Assembly (NCBI RefSeq): GCF_037038585.1
Contig: NC_092541.1
Location: 1,125,445-1,189,444, forward strand
Direction: 5' to 3'
Source of the DNA: Patagioenas fasciata
Lineage: Eukaryota > Chordata > Aves > Columbiformes > Columbidae
Length of the DNA: 64,000 nucleotides
Below the pieces are notes generated by a model. The model was not told the DNA's origin, ran no database searches, and was given only the letters and a program-made list of their open reading frames with translations. The stretch's first letter is position 1; the number at the start of each line of letters is the position of its first letter. Made by a program: the position numbers and the translations under genes. Positions 1 through 11,280 of this stretch are shown here, piece after piece.

Positions 1-795
1 CTCCCTGGTGCTGGCAAAGTACCGGCCATTGTAGAAGACTTGGCGCAGCGACCAGCGGGAGACGTGGAGGTCCCGGTGCTCCACCAGCACCTCCAGCCCC
101 ACTGGTGACAGGTAGTAGCCGGTGCCGGTGACAGCGTGGAAGAGGACAAACCAGGTGGCACGGTCACCGGATTTGAAGCCCCGCGGGGCTGTGGTGAGGA
201 AGATCAGGTCGGTCCCGTCTGACTCGCAGCAGGCGGCGAGGACGTGCGGTGCCTTGCTCAGCTCCCGCTGGATGAGGGCGTTGATGTCCGTGTATTCGCT
301 GCCGGTGACGGGTCTGCGGTGGTACGGCACCTTCCCCCCGTACTTCTGCACCGTCACGTCCCGGTGATACGTCGGCGTCGGCAGCGGCCCCACCACGTAC
401 TCGGTGACGTTGGGGTCCGGCTGGTTCCCGAAGTGCAGCACGGCCAGCGCCTCCCGGGCCGGACGAGCCCCCCCGGCATCCAGGAACCGCAGCACCTCTG
501 CCTTGGCGGGGACCTGCACGGCCACCGAGGCGATGCAGTTGTCGGAGGGTTTGGCGCGGGAGGCGTCGACCAGCGGCACCCCGAGGTGTCCCCGCAGGTA
601 CCGCACCACTTGCAGCAGCTCCTGGGGCGTCAGGTCGGCAAAGACCAGGCTGTGCCCGGCATCGGCGTCCTCCTGCTCCGGGGGCCGGTGCTGGCAGGTG
701 CTGGGGGCCCTTCCCCTGGTCAGCAACACGCAGACGAGGGCGAATACCGTGGCTAAAGCCAGCACGAGGAGGATGAGGACGGTTTTCACGTTCAT
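1..795 (-). CDS. AOC3: AOC3-like copper amine oxidase, 5' part of coding exon 1 (cut by window edge)
   Basis: Primary-amine oxidase of the semicarbazide-sensitive family, which deaminates primary amines to aldehyde, H2O2 and NH3 at the cell surface. Only the first ~265 residues are in the window; the catalytic domain lies to the left. The start at 795 is followed by a short basic residue and a ~20-residue hydrophobic signal-anchor ([19 protein letters not shown]), as in type II membrane amine oxidases. The frame stays open to position 1. After the PYHRRPV motif it reads EYTDINALIQREL, then a CC pair and LTTAPRG, closer to human AOC3 than AOC2 as I remember them. It is also the copy farther from PSME3, which is the AOC3 position in mammals. 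Bases 311-795 are almost identical to the neighbouring gene (see findings), so only the part before 311 is diagnostic. Assignment to AOC3 rather than a bird-specific copy is inference. Confidence 0.8.
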   Translation of the reverse strand, partial: MNVKTVLILLVLALATVFALVCVLLTRGRAPSTCQHRPPEQEDADAGHSLVFADLTPQELLQVVRYLRGHLGVPLVDASRAKPSDNCIASVAVQVPAKAEVLRFLDAGGARPAREALAVLHFGNQPDPNVTEYVVGPLPTPTYHRDVTVQKYGGKVPYHRRPVTGSEYTDINALIQRELSKAPHVLAACCESDGTDLIFLTTAPRGFKSGDRATWFVLFHAVTGTGYYLSPVGLEVLVEHRDLHVSRWSLRQVFYNGRYFASTRE

Positions 796-1408
796 GTCTG
801 CGGAGGCACTGAGAGCTCCCGCGGTCCGACAGGGAGGGTTTCCAGCTGCAGAATCCTCCCGCTGACACGAGAAGGCTGGGTTGGGTTTTTTCCCCTCATT
901 TTTCTCGGCGGAGAACAGCCCGGAGGAGCTCGCAGGGGAACGTTCTCGGAAGTGTCCGGGGTTTGCTGGGAACCATAAAAGGCAACTTTGCTCTGCTTCC
1001 CCCAGGGGGCCATAATTTTAAATAAACCTAATGCTTCTGCATCTGTCCTTCCCCTCTCATCCCGCGCGCTGCGCTGCAGCTCTTACCGAGCACAGACGCA
1101 GTCGGCTGGGGGAAATTAGAGCGTCTCCCTTCGCCTCCTTCTCTGAACCCTGTGGACACGCAGAGTGGGCAGCAGGGACTGCAGGGACAATGCTCCTCTG
1201 TGCAGAGCACTGCTGAGCTCAGCACCGCGGCCCCATCCTGCCACGACCCCGCTGTCACAGCGCCTGTGCAGGGACACTGTGGCATCGCTGGTGGCTGCTG
1301 ACAATCGCAGGTGTGGGAAGGAACCGGTCCTGCAGCTGGGAGGGAGGGGACAGCTGCTTGTGACCTCCTGGCATAGACAGGGCAGTGAGGAGGGGGATTA
1401 GGGGGATG
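796..1408. other. 5' flank of the AOC3-like gene
   Basis: This is the upstream side of the partial amine oxidase gene. A short stretch just before its ATG (around 826-845) still resembles the matching flank of the tandem copy (around 6650-6670). I see no further gene, no clear TATA box and no repeat here. Confidence 0.5.
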
Positions 1409-1912
1409 GAATCATAGAATCATTTGGGTGGGAAAAGCCCCTCAAGTTCATCGAGTCCAACCATAACCCACCCCTGGCACTGCCCCATGTCCTGAGAACC
1501 TCATGTCCGTCTGTCCAGCCCTCCAGGGATGGTGACTCCAGCACTGCCCTGGGCAGCCTGTTCCAATGCCCCACAGCCCTTTGGGGAAGAAATTGTTCCC
1601 CAGATCCAAACTCAACCTCCCCTGGTGCAACTTGAGGCCGTTTCCTCTGCTCCTGGCGCTTGTTCCTGGGGAGCAGAGCCCGACCCCCCTGGCTCCAAGC
1701 TCCTTTCAGGCAGTTCAGAGATCAGAAGGTCTCCCCTCAGCTCCTGTTCTCCAGCTGAACCCCCAGGTCCCTCAGCCGCTCCCATCACACTTGTGCTCCA
1801 GCCCCTCACCAGCTCCGTTCCCTCCTCTCAACTCGCTCCAGCACCTCAAGGGCTTTCTTGGTGTGAGGGACCCAAAACTGACTCCAGGATTCAAGGTGTG
1901 GCCTCGCAATGA
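1409..1912 (-). mobile_element. CR1 LINE 3' fragment, minus orientation
   Basis: The left end carries the reversed CR1 3' terminus (aatcatagaatcattt), followed by the shared 3' UTR block with gccctttggggaagaaattg and gttcctggggagcagagccc. It extends upstream to the gtgtggcctc element. It is 5'-truncated, has no ORF2, and lies between the two amine oxidase genes. Confidence 0.9.
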
Positions 1913-2629
1913 GGAGGATGACGGGATGAAGGCTCCAGAGCCCATTGAGCATGCAGGCAAAGAGGCAGTGGCACTGGCCGTGCTGCATCACCAGTAGCCA
2001 CATGGCTCCCAGGCTTGAGCTGGGATGAACCCGGCCAGTGCGACGGGCCGAGCCCAAGCACATCCCAGCTCTGTCCCCAGCCTCACCCCGAGCACCCACA
2101 AAGCTCAGTCCTTCCCCTCCAAAGCACCGGGACCCCCAGCCCTCCCTTCCCACCCTCCAGCTGCTCCGTCCCCGTGCCCACTGGGCTCCCAGAGCATCCA
2201 CTGGGCTGTGGATGCAGGAACAAGCGCAGCTGCAGCATCACCCCCAGCAGATGCTGCTCTAAGTCACAAGAACGAGACACTCGAGAGAGCGCTGGACCAG
2301 AGTAATCTTCATGTTTTTAAACCTGAGACCGGCACTACACAGCGCTTGCTCCTACAGCAGTGGAACGGGATTTGTTTTCTCCTCGTTTTCCTCCTGCAGC
2401 AGACTCAAATTCAGCAATTAACAAAGACAACGTAGACACCCGGCTGGCATCGTGCCAGGAACATTATGCTTCCCTTTTGAACAGCACTATATTAAAAGCA
2501 ATGATAAAAAGTGAAGAAGTCATTGCAAAACTGGAAAATTGAGACAACTTCACTAAAAAAACGGAAAATGTGAGACAGAGCAGTCAACCTGGAGTCTCTG
2601 ACTTGGTCTCCCAGCACCGTCCTGTAGCG
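1913..2629. other. Intergenic spacer downstream of AOC2
   Basis: Contains the presumed 3' UTR of the AOC2-like gene (its stop codon is at 2630). I found no canonical AATAAA on the minus strand here. Short ORFs on both strands have no recognisable domains. Nothing else seen. Confidence 0.4.
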
Positions 2630-5600
2630 TTAAAGCCTGCTTATATTTTTGAAGCCATCATAGGTGAAAGGGGGGAGGTTTGGCAAACAAGAGGCGGTTT
2701 TGGGCAGGCACGCGATGGGGTTGGTTTCGCAGGCCGTGACGTCCTGCTCGCTGGTGAAAAACACGCCGTCCTGCGAGTATATGGAGGGGTCCAGGTCGTA
2801 GTAGTTGTAGGGTCTCAGGAGAAAACCAACCGAGTTTCCCACCGTCACAGTGTTGGGAATATCCTCGGAGTGCGGGATGTGAAGGAAACCAGCGCTTATC
2901 CAGGCAACCAGGTCCTGGGCAAGGGAAGAGCCACAAAAACCGCAGTTATTGCAGCAACTTGGAGCAGCAGGAGCAACCGAAGTCCGTGCAGGGGCCACGG
3001 GGTGAATGCTTGGGTCATGCTGTGAATTTTGGGGTCATGGGCTGTCCCCTCTCAGCCCAGGGCTGGTTATTGCAGGTCCAGCCCCGGGGACCCCAGCTCA
3101 CCTCGTTGGTGATGGTCTCGTTGTCGATGAAGTTGGCGAAGGCCACGGTGGGCGTCCAGGGGTCGTTCTGGTTGTAGATGCTGGTGCTGGTGGGTTCCTC
3201 CTCCTTCCGCCGGGTGACGGCCAGTTGGTACCTGGGGACGAGACAAGAGATGGGGGCAGCTCCCGGGGGCAGGGGAGGTTCAGGATGGACACAAGGAAGG
3301 AATTGTTGGCCCTGAGGGTGGTGAGAGCCTGGCCCAGGTACCCAGAGAGGTGGTGGATGAACCATCCCTGGAGACATCCCAGGCCAGGCTGGACGGGGCT
3401 CTGAGCACCCTGAGCTGGTGAAGATGTCCCTGTCATGGCAGGGGTGGCACTGGATGCACTTCGAAGGTCCCTTCACCCCAAACTATTCTAAGGTTCTATG
3501 ATGAAGGCAGCTCCCCAGACAGTCTGCAGAGCACAACCCTGCTCCTGCGCAGTAACCCCAGCCCAGGGGAGCATCTGCCCTGCGCCTCCCCATCCACGTT
3601 CCCATCCACGCGCTGCCTCCCCAGCTGGCAGGGCTGGGGGTGTCCCTGAGAAACCGCCGTCCCCGTCAGAGCAGCCTGACCTGGCCCAGCTGATGGCCCT
3701 CTCCATGGAGCTGGCTTCGGGGACGTGCTCCCCTGCAGAGCTGGTGACCTGGATCCTGTAGCCACGCTGGTGGCCCCACTTGTTTTTGCTGTCGGCTGCA
3801 AAGTAGATATATCTGGGCATCTTCTCCTGGAGCCGGAAGGCAGCCTGGTCCTCCGTGTCCAGGACTTTCTTGGTGAGCTGTGGCCGCTCTATCTGCTGCT
3901 CCAAGCTCCAGGGTGCCCGCGTTATCTCGAACACCATGTCCTGCGCCACCAGGGAGTTTTTCACCCCTGCAAAGCAAAAGTAAAGTAACTAAGGAGCGTT
4001 CCCCACAGTCCTCTGTGCCCAGGGATGTCCCCACAGGCAGAGCTCGCTCTCCCCATCCTCCTCTCCCATGCTCCGGCTCCATGGAGCAGAGCTGTCACGA
4101 ACCCCGCACCGACTCAGCTCCATCTCCATGTGCATCGTTTGTTCTCTGGTTCCTCCCTGCGATGCCGCAGACAGCGCAGGACGCTGGAGCTGCGCTTCTC
4201 CTCAGGCTGGGATCTGCTTACCGGGGATCTCTTTGATCACAGGCAGATCTAAAACATCATTTTTCCCAGCCTTTTACAGGAGCAGGTGTCAATAACAGAT
4301 GTAACACTGCCAACCCGTGCCCCCAGCACCACCAGTACCCCCGCAGCTTTCCAGCTACTGGAACAGCCTTTCAGGCTGAGCATCCTCGCTCCTCCCAGGG
4401 TGGATGCCAGACAGAAGGAGCCGCTCTTGGACTCAAATAACCCGCAGGGATCCGCTGCCAGAAACCGTGACTGTGTGCAGGAGCAGCGGGATTCACTCGC
4501 TCCCCGCAGCGGCTTCGCAGCCCCAGGCTCAGGATCCAACTTACAAGCGTTTCCTCAAAAGAGAAGCGGGGATGGAGCAGCACAAGCTCAGCACCGGTCC
4601 GGCTGCACCACTTTAAGCCAAGATACATGAAAAGGACTTTCCCAAGTGGTAAGAAGCACCAGGACCAGCAGCAGATGCGGCGAGAGCGGGCTGAGCCCTT
4701 CGGCGCTGCAGACAGGGCTGTGGCCCCGTCTGCCCGGCCGTGCCTACAGCAACAGAGCCCGCGCCAGCGGGGCCTCAAGGAAACACAAACATCGCCCAGC
4801 TCCTACCTTTCATACTTTCCCCGGGCTGAACACAGGGCTCGCAGACCATTCACACTGCCTGCAAATCCATGAGCTTTGCAGCCTATTTTATACGCAGGAA
4901 AATAACTTTGCAAGGAAAGAAGAGGTGAGGAGCGGAGTTCTGGTGGCAGATATTAGGGATTCTGTGGACTAGGAGACAATCCCCGCAAAGCTCTGGGCTT
5001 TCCCGGTATAATGGCAGACACAAAAGGAAGACCCAGACCTACCTCCCACATCCAAATCCACTTTGTAGTTGACGGAATGGGTGTGTATCGTACCCAGCGT
5101 GTGCTCCCAAACCCTATTGCCGTATCTCAGACCGTCCCCGTGGAGAAAGGATGAGCTCGTGTACCCCGTGGCCTGCACCCTGCCTTCCACGGCCCCGTTC
5201 TGGTAGAAGACGAAGTCCCACACGTAGTCGTAGTTGCCCACGGTGGCGATGGAGCGAAGCACCAGCGCGGAGTTGACCAGGCCCCCGTAGTAGAGCGACT
5301 GCAAGTTGGAGTAGTGGCGGCGCAGGGGGGAGCCCGTGTTCTGCTCGAAGATGCACAGGGCGCTTCTCCTGGTCCGGGACACCTCGGCGTGAGCCAGGTA
5401 GTGCACGTCCAGGTACGTGGCCGAGTAGGGACAGTCGACCCCTCGCACCAAGGGGGAGGCGTAGCGCCCGATGCCGAAGCTGCCGTCCATGTACCGGGTG
5501 GACATCCCCCCGGGGCAGTTGGAGCCGTACACTGACAGCGCCTCCTGGACGCTGATTTCGTAGGCGATCCTCTCCCCCTTGTGCCGCACGTCAAACAAGC

Positions 5601-6609
5601 GCAGCCCCGTGTTCACGCTCACCCCGAAGGCAAAGCTCCAGGCCTGGAAGACGACGTGGTTGTTCCTGATGCTGTAGCGGGGACCCTGGGGTTCATATTG
5701 CAAAGGGAACGGCGCAGCCGGAGCCGCTCGGGGCTTCATGGATGAGAAGTCCCCATCCCGCGGGGCTTTTCTGAGCTTCTCCACGCTGACGCGACCCTGC
5801 ACGTAGGCGCTCTCCAGCTGCACCATGTCCCTGTAGTACTGCCCGTTGTAGAAGACCCTGCTCACCCCCCACCGGGAGATGTCCAGGCTGCTGTGGTCCA
5901 CCAGCACCTCCAGCCCCACGGGGTGCACGAAGAACCCGCTCACGTTCTGAAACAAAGCGAACCAGGTGAGCCGATCTCCGGACCGCGATCCGCGGGGAGC
6001 GGCTGTCAGGGCCGCCAGGCTGGTTCCGTCGTACTCCATCACTTGACGCATGAAAGATGGAGCTGCGGGGAACACTTGGCTTTTCAAAAACCCACCCAGC
6101 TGCTCGTACTCCACGGCCAGCGCTGGTCTGCGGTGGTACGGCACCTTCCCCCCGTACTTCTGCACCGTCACGTCCCGGTGATACGTCGGCGTCGGCAGCG
6201 GCCCCACCACGTACTCGGTGACGTTGGGGTCCGGCTGGTTCCCGAAGTGCAGCACGGCCAGCGCCTCCCGGGCCGGACGAGCCCCCCCGGCATCCAGGAA
6301 CCGCAGCACCTCTGCCTTGGCGGGGACCTGCACGGCCACCGAGGCGATGCAGTTGTCGGAGGGTTTGGCGCGGGAGGCGTCGACCAGCGGCACCCCGAGG
6401 TGTCCCCGCAGGTACCGCACCACTTGCAGCAGCTCCTGGGGCGTCAGGTCGGCAAAGACCAGGCTGTGCCCGGCATCGGCGTCCTCCTGCCCCGGGGGCC
6501 GGTGCTGGCAGGTGCTGGGGGCCCTTCCCCTAGTCAGCAACACGCAGATGAGAGCGAATACCGTGGCTAAAGCCAGCACGAGGAGGATGAGGATGGTTTT
6601 CATGTGCAT
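2630..6609 (-). CDS. AOC2: AOC2-like membrane copper amine oxidase, complete
   Basis: Four coding exons: 6609-5043, 3966-3681, 3231-3102, 2914-2630, all with GT-AG junctions, giving 755 aa (human AOC2/3 are ~760). A signal-anchor lies at residues ~4-25. The topaquinone motif NYDY is present, with the cofactor-precursor Tyr at ~460. The catalytic-base region reads [10 protein letters not shown]. Copper ligands are the HTH pair at ~509/511 and a third His in [11 protein letters not shown] (exon 2). These residues predict an active enzyme. [11 protein letters not shown] and EGRVQATGY resemble human AOC2 more than AOC3, as does the EYDGTSLAA segment; the gene is also the copy nearer PSME3, the mammalian AOC2 position. 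The terminal KNISRL tail differs from human. The N-terminal ~160 codons were probably homogenised with the tandem copy. Symbol choice (AOC2 vs AOC3) is moderately sure; family is certain. Confidence 0.9.
3289..3501 (+). mobile_element. CR1 LINE 3' fragment in AOC2 intron 2
   Basis: Ends on the plus strand with attctaaggttctatga, the CR1 3' octamer terminus. The preceding block, with the ggtggtgagagcctggccca element, matches the reverse complement of copies at 14391 and 63806, so this is a second CR1 subfamily in the window. It lies antisense to AOC2 and between its exons 2 and 3. Confidence 0.85.
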
Positions 6610-7784
6610 GCCTGCTGCTGGTCCCCAGGCACTGGCAGCAGCGTTCAGAGCAGGGTTTCCAGCTGCTGCCTCTCTCCGTTCGCACTGGATGGATTAACAG
6701 GGAAAGCACAAAGCCTGGGAGAGGCCGGGGGAGGAGAGCTGAAACCCGCGGTGAGCAGAAAGGGCAGATCTCCTGTGCGAGCTGCACTCTCCGTCCTCTC
6801 CACCAGTCGTTCTGCTAGGGATGCAGGGTCAGTGACTCACACAGAGTTTCAAATAATTCTGTTACTTTTTCAGTCCGGCTGAGCTTCCTGAGGCTGCCTG
6901 TGCAAACCCAGCTCTGTAAGTCAGCCGAGGCGGCCGGGACCTCTGCGGGGCTCTGACAAGCTGGGAATTGTTGTCACACTGTAGGTTTTCACCTCTTTGC
7001 AACTCACTGAGTTTCCTTGTTGATCGCGCTGTTTCCTTGCAAACATTCTCCCTGGCAGCATGGTTCCGAGCTTGGAGTCACTTTGGATTTTAGTGTTTTT
7101 AAGAAACCCTTTGCTGAAAACACATCCATCTGTGTAGGGGGAGAAATCTTGGGCAGGTCAGAGAGGTATCGCGCAGGATGAGATTCAGGCCCCATGAGCT
7201 GCGGACAACCAGCTCTTTAATTGCTACCTCTGAGCAGCCATGAACTAATTAACCCTCCAGAACTGCCCTGAAACGAGATGACGCAGCTTCTGCCTCTGTC
7301 TCCCATTCAAAGATCAACTGAGGTGCAGCTTCTGAGAAGTTTCAAGGACAAAACCACCCAACCTGCAGCATCCAAGCAGCAGCCGGTGGCAGTGGCCAAT
7401 GTCACCGTGCCCGTTGTCACCGTGCCAGGCCACCGCTGAGCAGCCACCTCCTGGGTTCCTACCAGAGGTTGTGACCATTGCCCACAGCTGCCCCCACCAA
7501 ACCGCTGCTGGCCTCACCACGCTGGGGAAAAGCGTTGGCACAACGAGGTGGCCAAAGAAGAAGATTTGGTGGTCCATCCTGCCACGTGGTAGATGTTTGG
7601 GGTGGACGGGACACGGCGCTTGAGCTACAAACCCTGCCTGTCCCTGAGCTGGTGCTGAGAAGCACAAGGCATCCAAGAGAACCAGAGCTTGAGATTCAAC
7701 CCAGTATTTCCACTCCCACTGCCAGCATCACCTCACCTCACCTCACCCGGCCTCGCGTTCCTCCTCCCGTCAGAGTTTCCTGGT
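6610..7784. other. AOC2 upstream region
   Basis: Spacer upstream of the AOC2-like start. It is unique sequence of moderate GC with a likely promoter for the minus-strand gene, but no core motif that I would rely on. No supported gene. Confidence 0.4.
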
Positions 7785-8022
7785 GAGAGGCAACGGGCAC
7801 AGACTGAAACACAGGAGGCTCCGTCTGAACACGAGGAGAAACTTCTTTCCTTTGCGGTGCCAGAGCCTGGCCCAGGCTGCCCAGAGCGGGTGTGGAGTCT
7901 CCTTCTCTGAGCCATTCAAACCCCCTGGGATCCTGTGGGATCTGCTCTGGGACCCTGCGTGAGCAGGGCTGGGGATCCACAGGGGTCCCTTAACACCAAC
8001 TACCCCAGGATTCTGCAAGGCA
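7785..8022 (+). mobile_element. CR1 LINE 3' fragment, degenerate
   Basis: Contains the CR1 block agcctggcccaggctgcc and gtggagtctccttctctg, ending near attctgcaag. It belongs to the same subfamily as the copy at 60900 and is more diverged than the gaaatggcctcaag-type copies. Confidence 0.8.
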
Positions 8023-8295
8023 GCTCCCCCAGCCTCAGCTCTTCCTCTGTAGCCGATCTTGCCCTGGACATGGTCCTCTGGCCGTGCTCAGCCGTCACCA
8101 CACTGGTAGGCAGGAGGCCACACTGCTGTGAAGGACACTCCATTATCCTCACCACCACGGGCAGCATCAGCCTTCTTCAGCCCAGGCTCGGCTGGGCAGG
8201 TCAGGGACACGCACGTCTGCTCTGTGCCAGCACCGTCATCACTGCCTCGCTGGCCACCGTGCCAGCAAAGCCTGCGGAGCCACAGCATCAGTTCA

Positions 8296-8733
8296 TGTGA
8301 GGAGCTGGAGCGAGTGGAGAGAAGGGAACGGAGCTGGTGAGGGGCTGGAGCACAAGTGTGATGGGAGTGGCTGAGGGACCTGGGGGGTTCAGCTGGAGAA
8401 CAGGAGCTGAGGGGAGACCTTCTGATCTCTGAACTGCCTGAAAGGAGCTTGGAGCCAGGGGGGTCGGGCTCTGCTCCCCAGGAACAAGCGCCAGGAGCAG
8501 AGGAAACGGCCTCAAGTTGCCCAGGGGAGGTTGAGGTTGGATCTGGGAACAATTTCTTCCCCAAGGGGCTGTGGGGCATTGGAACAGGCTGCCCAGGGCA
8601 GTGCTGGAGTCACCATCCCTGGAGGGCTGGACAGACGGACATGAGGTTCTCAGGACATGGGGTGGGTGAACGGTTGGACTTGATGAGTTTGGGGGGCTTT
8701 TCCAAACCAAATGACTCTGTGATCTACGAAATG
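8296..8733 (+). mobile_element. CR1 LINE 3' fragment
   Basis: Begins at ctggagcgagtggagaga, runs through the block with gaaacggcctcaagttgccc and gggcattggaacaggctgcc, and ends in aatgactctgtgatcta. Near-identical copies lie at 43710 and 62566, so the subfamily is young. Confidence 0.92.
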
Positions 8734-11260
8734 CTGATGTGTTGTTCACGCAGCCGTCTCGCTCAGCTGTGCAGGCGCACGTTGCAGCAGAATGCTTGTT
8801 CAATTCCATTTCCTTAAAGTACAAAAAGAGCAGATCATTCAGTTTTGACTTTGCCTCTCGGTTTTGCATCCCAAGTCCCTAAAGGTCCCGGCCCAGGCCG
8901 CAATTACAGACACTCATTTTCCAAGCGGCACAGCAGCAGTTTAAGCGAACTGGACCAACTCCACAGGCCTTGCTGCCCCACAAATCACAGCTCAGCCCTG
9001 CAGAGTGCCTGGGAGGTGGCCCAAAATAAAAGTGTGGGAGCCCTCTTCGTGCTGTGCGTGTTGGATGTTCGGGAAACAAAGAAAGAGAAACCCTAATTTT
9101 CCATGACATCCCCACAACAAACCAACCCACAGCACCCGCCCCAGGCTTGCAGGACGCAAATGAAACGTTCTGTGTCCTGTCTCTGCCCCGCTACGCGTGC
9201 CACGGATGCCGTGTCTGGTACCTCGCTATTTAATACCATCCCTTTGTGCTGGACTTCTCAGGATGAGGGCTTTTAAAGCCTGTTAACGAGCAACACAAGA
9301 ATCAACCTGCCCTTCTTGGAGCTCTGCTTCAGAGCACACATAACAGCCCCAAATCCACCTCCATCCTGCAGCAGGAATTTCAGGAAGCAGAGGAATTAAC
9401 GGGGCCTGCAGAGCCAGGAAACCTGTGTCGATACCTTCCCAACGAAAAGCCTCAGGGATCTTTAAGGGCCACAAATGCTTGTGTATCCTCTCCAAAAGCA
9501 GCTTGCAGCTAACCTAGAATTTAAAAGATTACAGATCTCACTAAACACCAACTTGTTTATGAGCCGTTTGTGCACGTACCTCTTCCCGCAACTCAGCTCC
9601 CCGCTCCCATTAGCCCACTGCCCCATCCCACATCAAGGATGGAGAACTCGCATCCTACCAAAGTTTATTTTGGCTACCTGGTGGCTTTTAGGTACTGCCC
9701 ATCAGCCCATCTTACATTTACTAAACTGCACACATCTCCCAAACATTGCAAGCTGGGAGAGGAGTTTGCTGGTTCTCGCTTGCACGGAAAGGTAGATGCG
9801 GCAAAAAATAGACTCTGGAATTTATAGAAACCAAAACCAGAGACCAACGGCTCTTGGCTGATGGAAATTCGGAGTCAGCGACTGCCAGACACCAGGGAAA
9901 GTGTACAGGACAGAAACCCCTTGGCAGCTCTCCTGACACGGGCAAGGCGTCACCACAGCCCCAGCCAGCCCTCGGCCTTGGAAAACTCCTGCTCCCGTTC
10001 CCTCGTCTCACGGGGTCAGATTGTGTGAAACAGAACAGTGGAAATTGCCTGACCCTTCCCGCGCCGGCTGCGTTCCTGCCTGCACGCAACCCCTGTGCTG
10101 CCGCTCTCCTCTCAAAGGGTCACTGGTATAAGCTGGGAAGTCTCAGAAAGGTGCGAATTGAGCCCTGGCCGCACGCTGCCGCTGCTCTGGAGAGCAAAGA
10201 AACCTCCGCCCTGAGGGGTGAAGATGACAGACAAGAAACAAGAAACCCTCGCCATCCATGAACCCGCTCCCTCCAGGACAACTGCCCTGGATGCTCCGTC
10301 CCTCCCCGGGGCCGCTGGAGTCGGGTTTCTGGCTGCGGTGAGGAACCCCCTGTGCTGCACCACACCGAGTCCTGGAACAACGACCCTTCCCTTGAGCTCC
10401 GGCTCAGCCCCGAGTTTCCAGCTCGACTCCCACCTTCCCTGGAGCAGCTCGAGCACCAGCAGGACTTTCCCACACTGCAGGGAGCACCGTGGGGCCGGCG
10501 GGACTCGGGAAGCGTCATTCAGGGAGCGGCTGCTCCTGCTTCTCAGCAGCTGAAGGTTTCGAGGCCAGACGTGCCGAGCAGCCCTGGTTGGCGGCGGTGG
10601 CTCCTGTGGCCGGGCACGGGCCCCATCTAGCGGCACCGAGCAGCCCTGGGGCCACCAGAGAGGGCTCTGCACCCAGGGCCGCGGCAGGAAGCGCAACACG
10701 AACAAGGATGATCCCCTGGGGAGAGCAGAGGAGGCTTTGGTTGGGGCCAATGGAGCAGCTGAGAGAGGAACGGACCGTGCAGGTGACAGAGGCACCGGCT
10801 GCAGCGTCCGGGCACCAGCACCGGAGCACCCGGGGACTCTGACAAACACCACGCGCGTCTCCTGCAGTTAAAACCAGGATGGCCAAAGTCCCGCACGCTG
10901 GGCTGGGATGGGACAGATCACTTTAAACCCCAGAGAGTGAGCCTAACATGCGAAAGGAACAGAAACAACCTTCAGAGCCGTTCACACCATGGTCAAAAAG
11001 GGGAATGAGAACGCAGGGAAGGAGCAGCTGATGTGAGAAAGGCAAGACCAGAAGTGACGTTCACACTGCACGGCCTAAGAGCTCAGCATCACACACAAGG
11101 GGCTGCCTTAAAAGAATTCCAAGTACCTTGTTTTAATTTCTTGACATGGTAAAAGTTTACATACTTTCATCTGGCAAAGAGAGCTGAACAAATTAAAAGG
11201 AATCGATACAGAGAAACACAAGGGGATGTGCTGCTCCCAGACAGCAGCCAGAACAGTTGG
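8734..11260. other. Intergenic spacer between AOC2 and PSME3
   Basis: Unique sequence with a GC-rich stretch around 10250-10860. It is open in several frames on both strands, but those ORFs lack family motifs, conserved start context and plausible splice partners. I see no RNA gene or repeat array. The right end adjoins the PSME3 3' UTR. Confidence 0.4.
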
Positions 11261-11274
11261 TTTGTTACTAAATA

Positions 11275-11280
11275 TTTATT
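11275..11280 (-). terminator. Polyadenylation signal, probable PSME3
   Basis: AATAAA on the minus strand about 1.3 kb past the PSME3 stop codon. The stretch 11281-12594 would be a long, AT-richer 3' UTR, typical for this gene in vertebrates. Confidence 0.55.

Noticed and set aside
311-795. The identical AOC segment as an assembly duplication
   Set aside because: Not the preferred explanation, because flanks differ on both sides and seven differences lie inside the aligned block. It cannot be fully excluded without long reads.
8088-8869. Open frames with Ser/Pro-rich products repeated in several places (also 1529-1997, 43613-44171, 62547-62840)
   Set aside because: All are reverse translations of the CR1 3' UTR block, and the same peptide appears wherever the repeat occurs.
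10112-10852. Open frame of 246 codons on the minus strand in the AOC2-PSME3 spacer
   Set aside because: High GC alone makes such frames common here. It has no recognisable domain, and overlapping frames on the other strand are almost as long.
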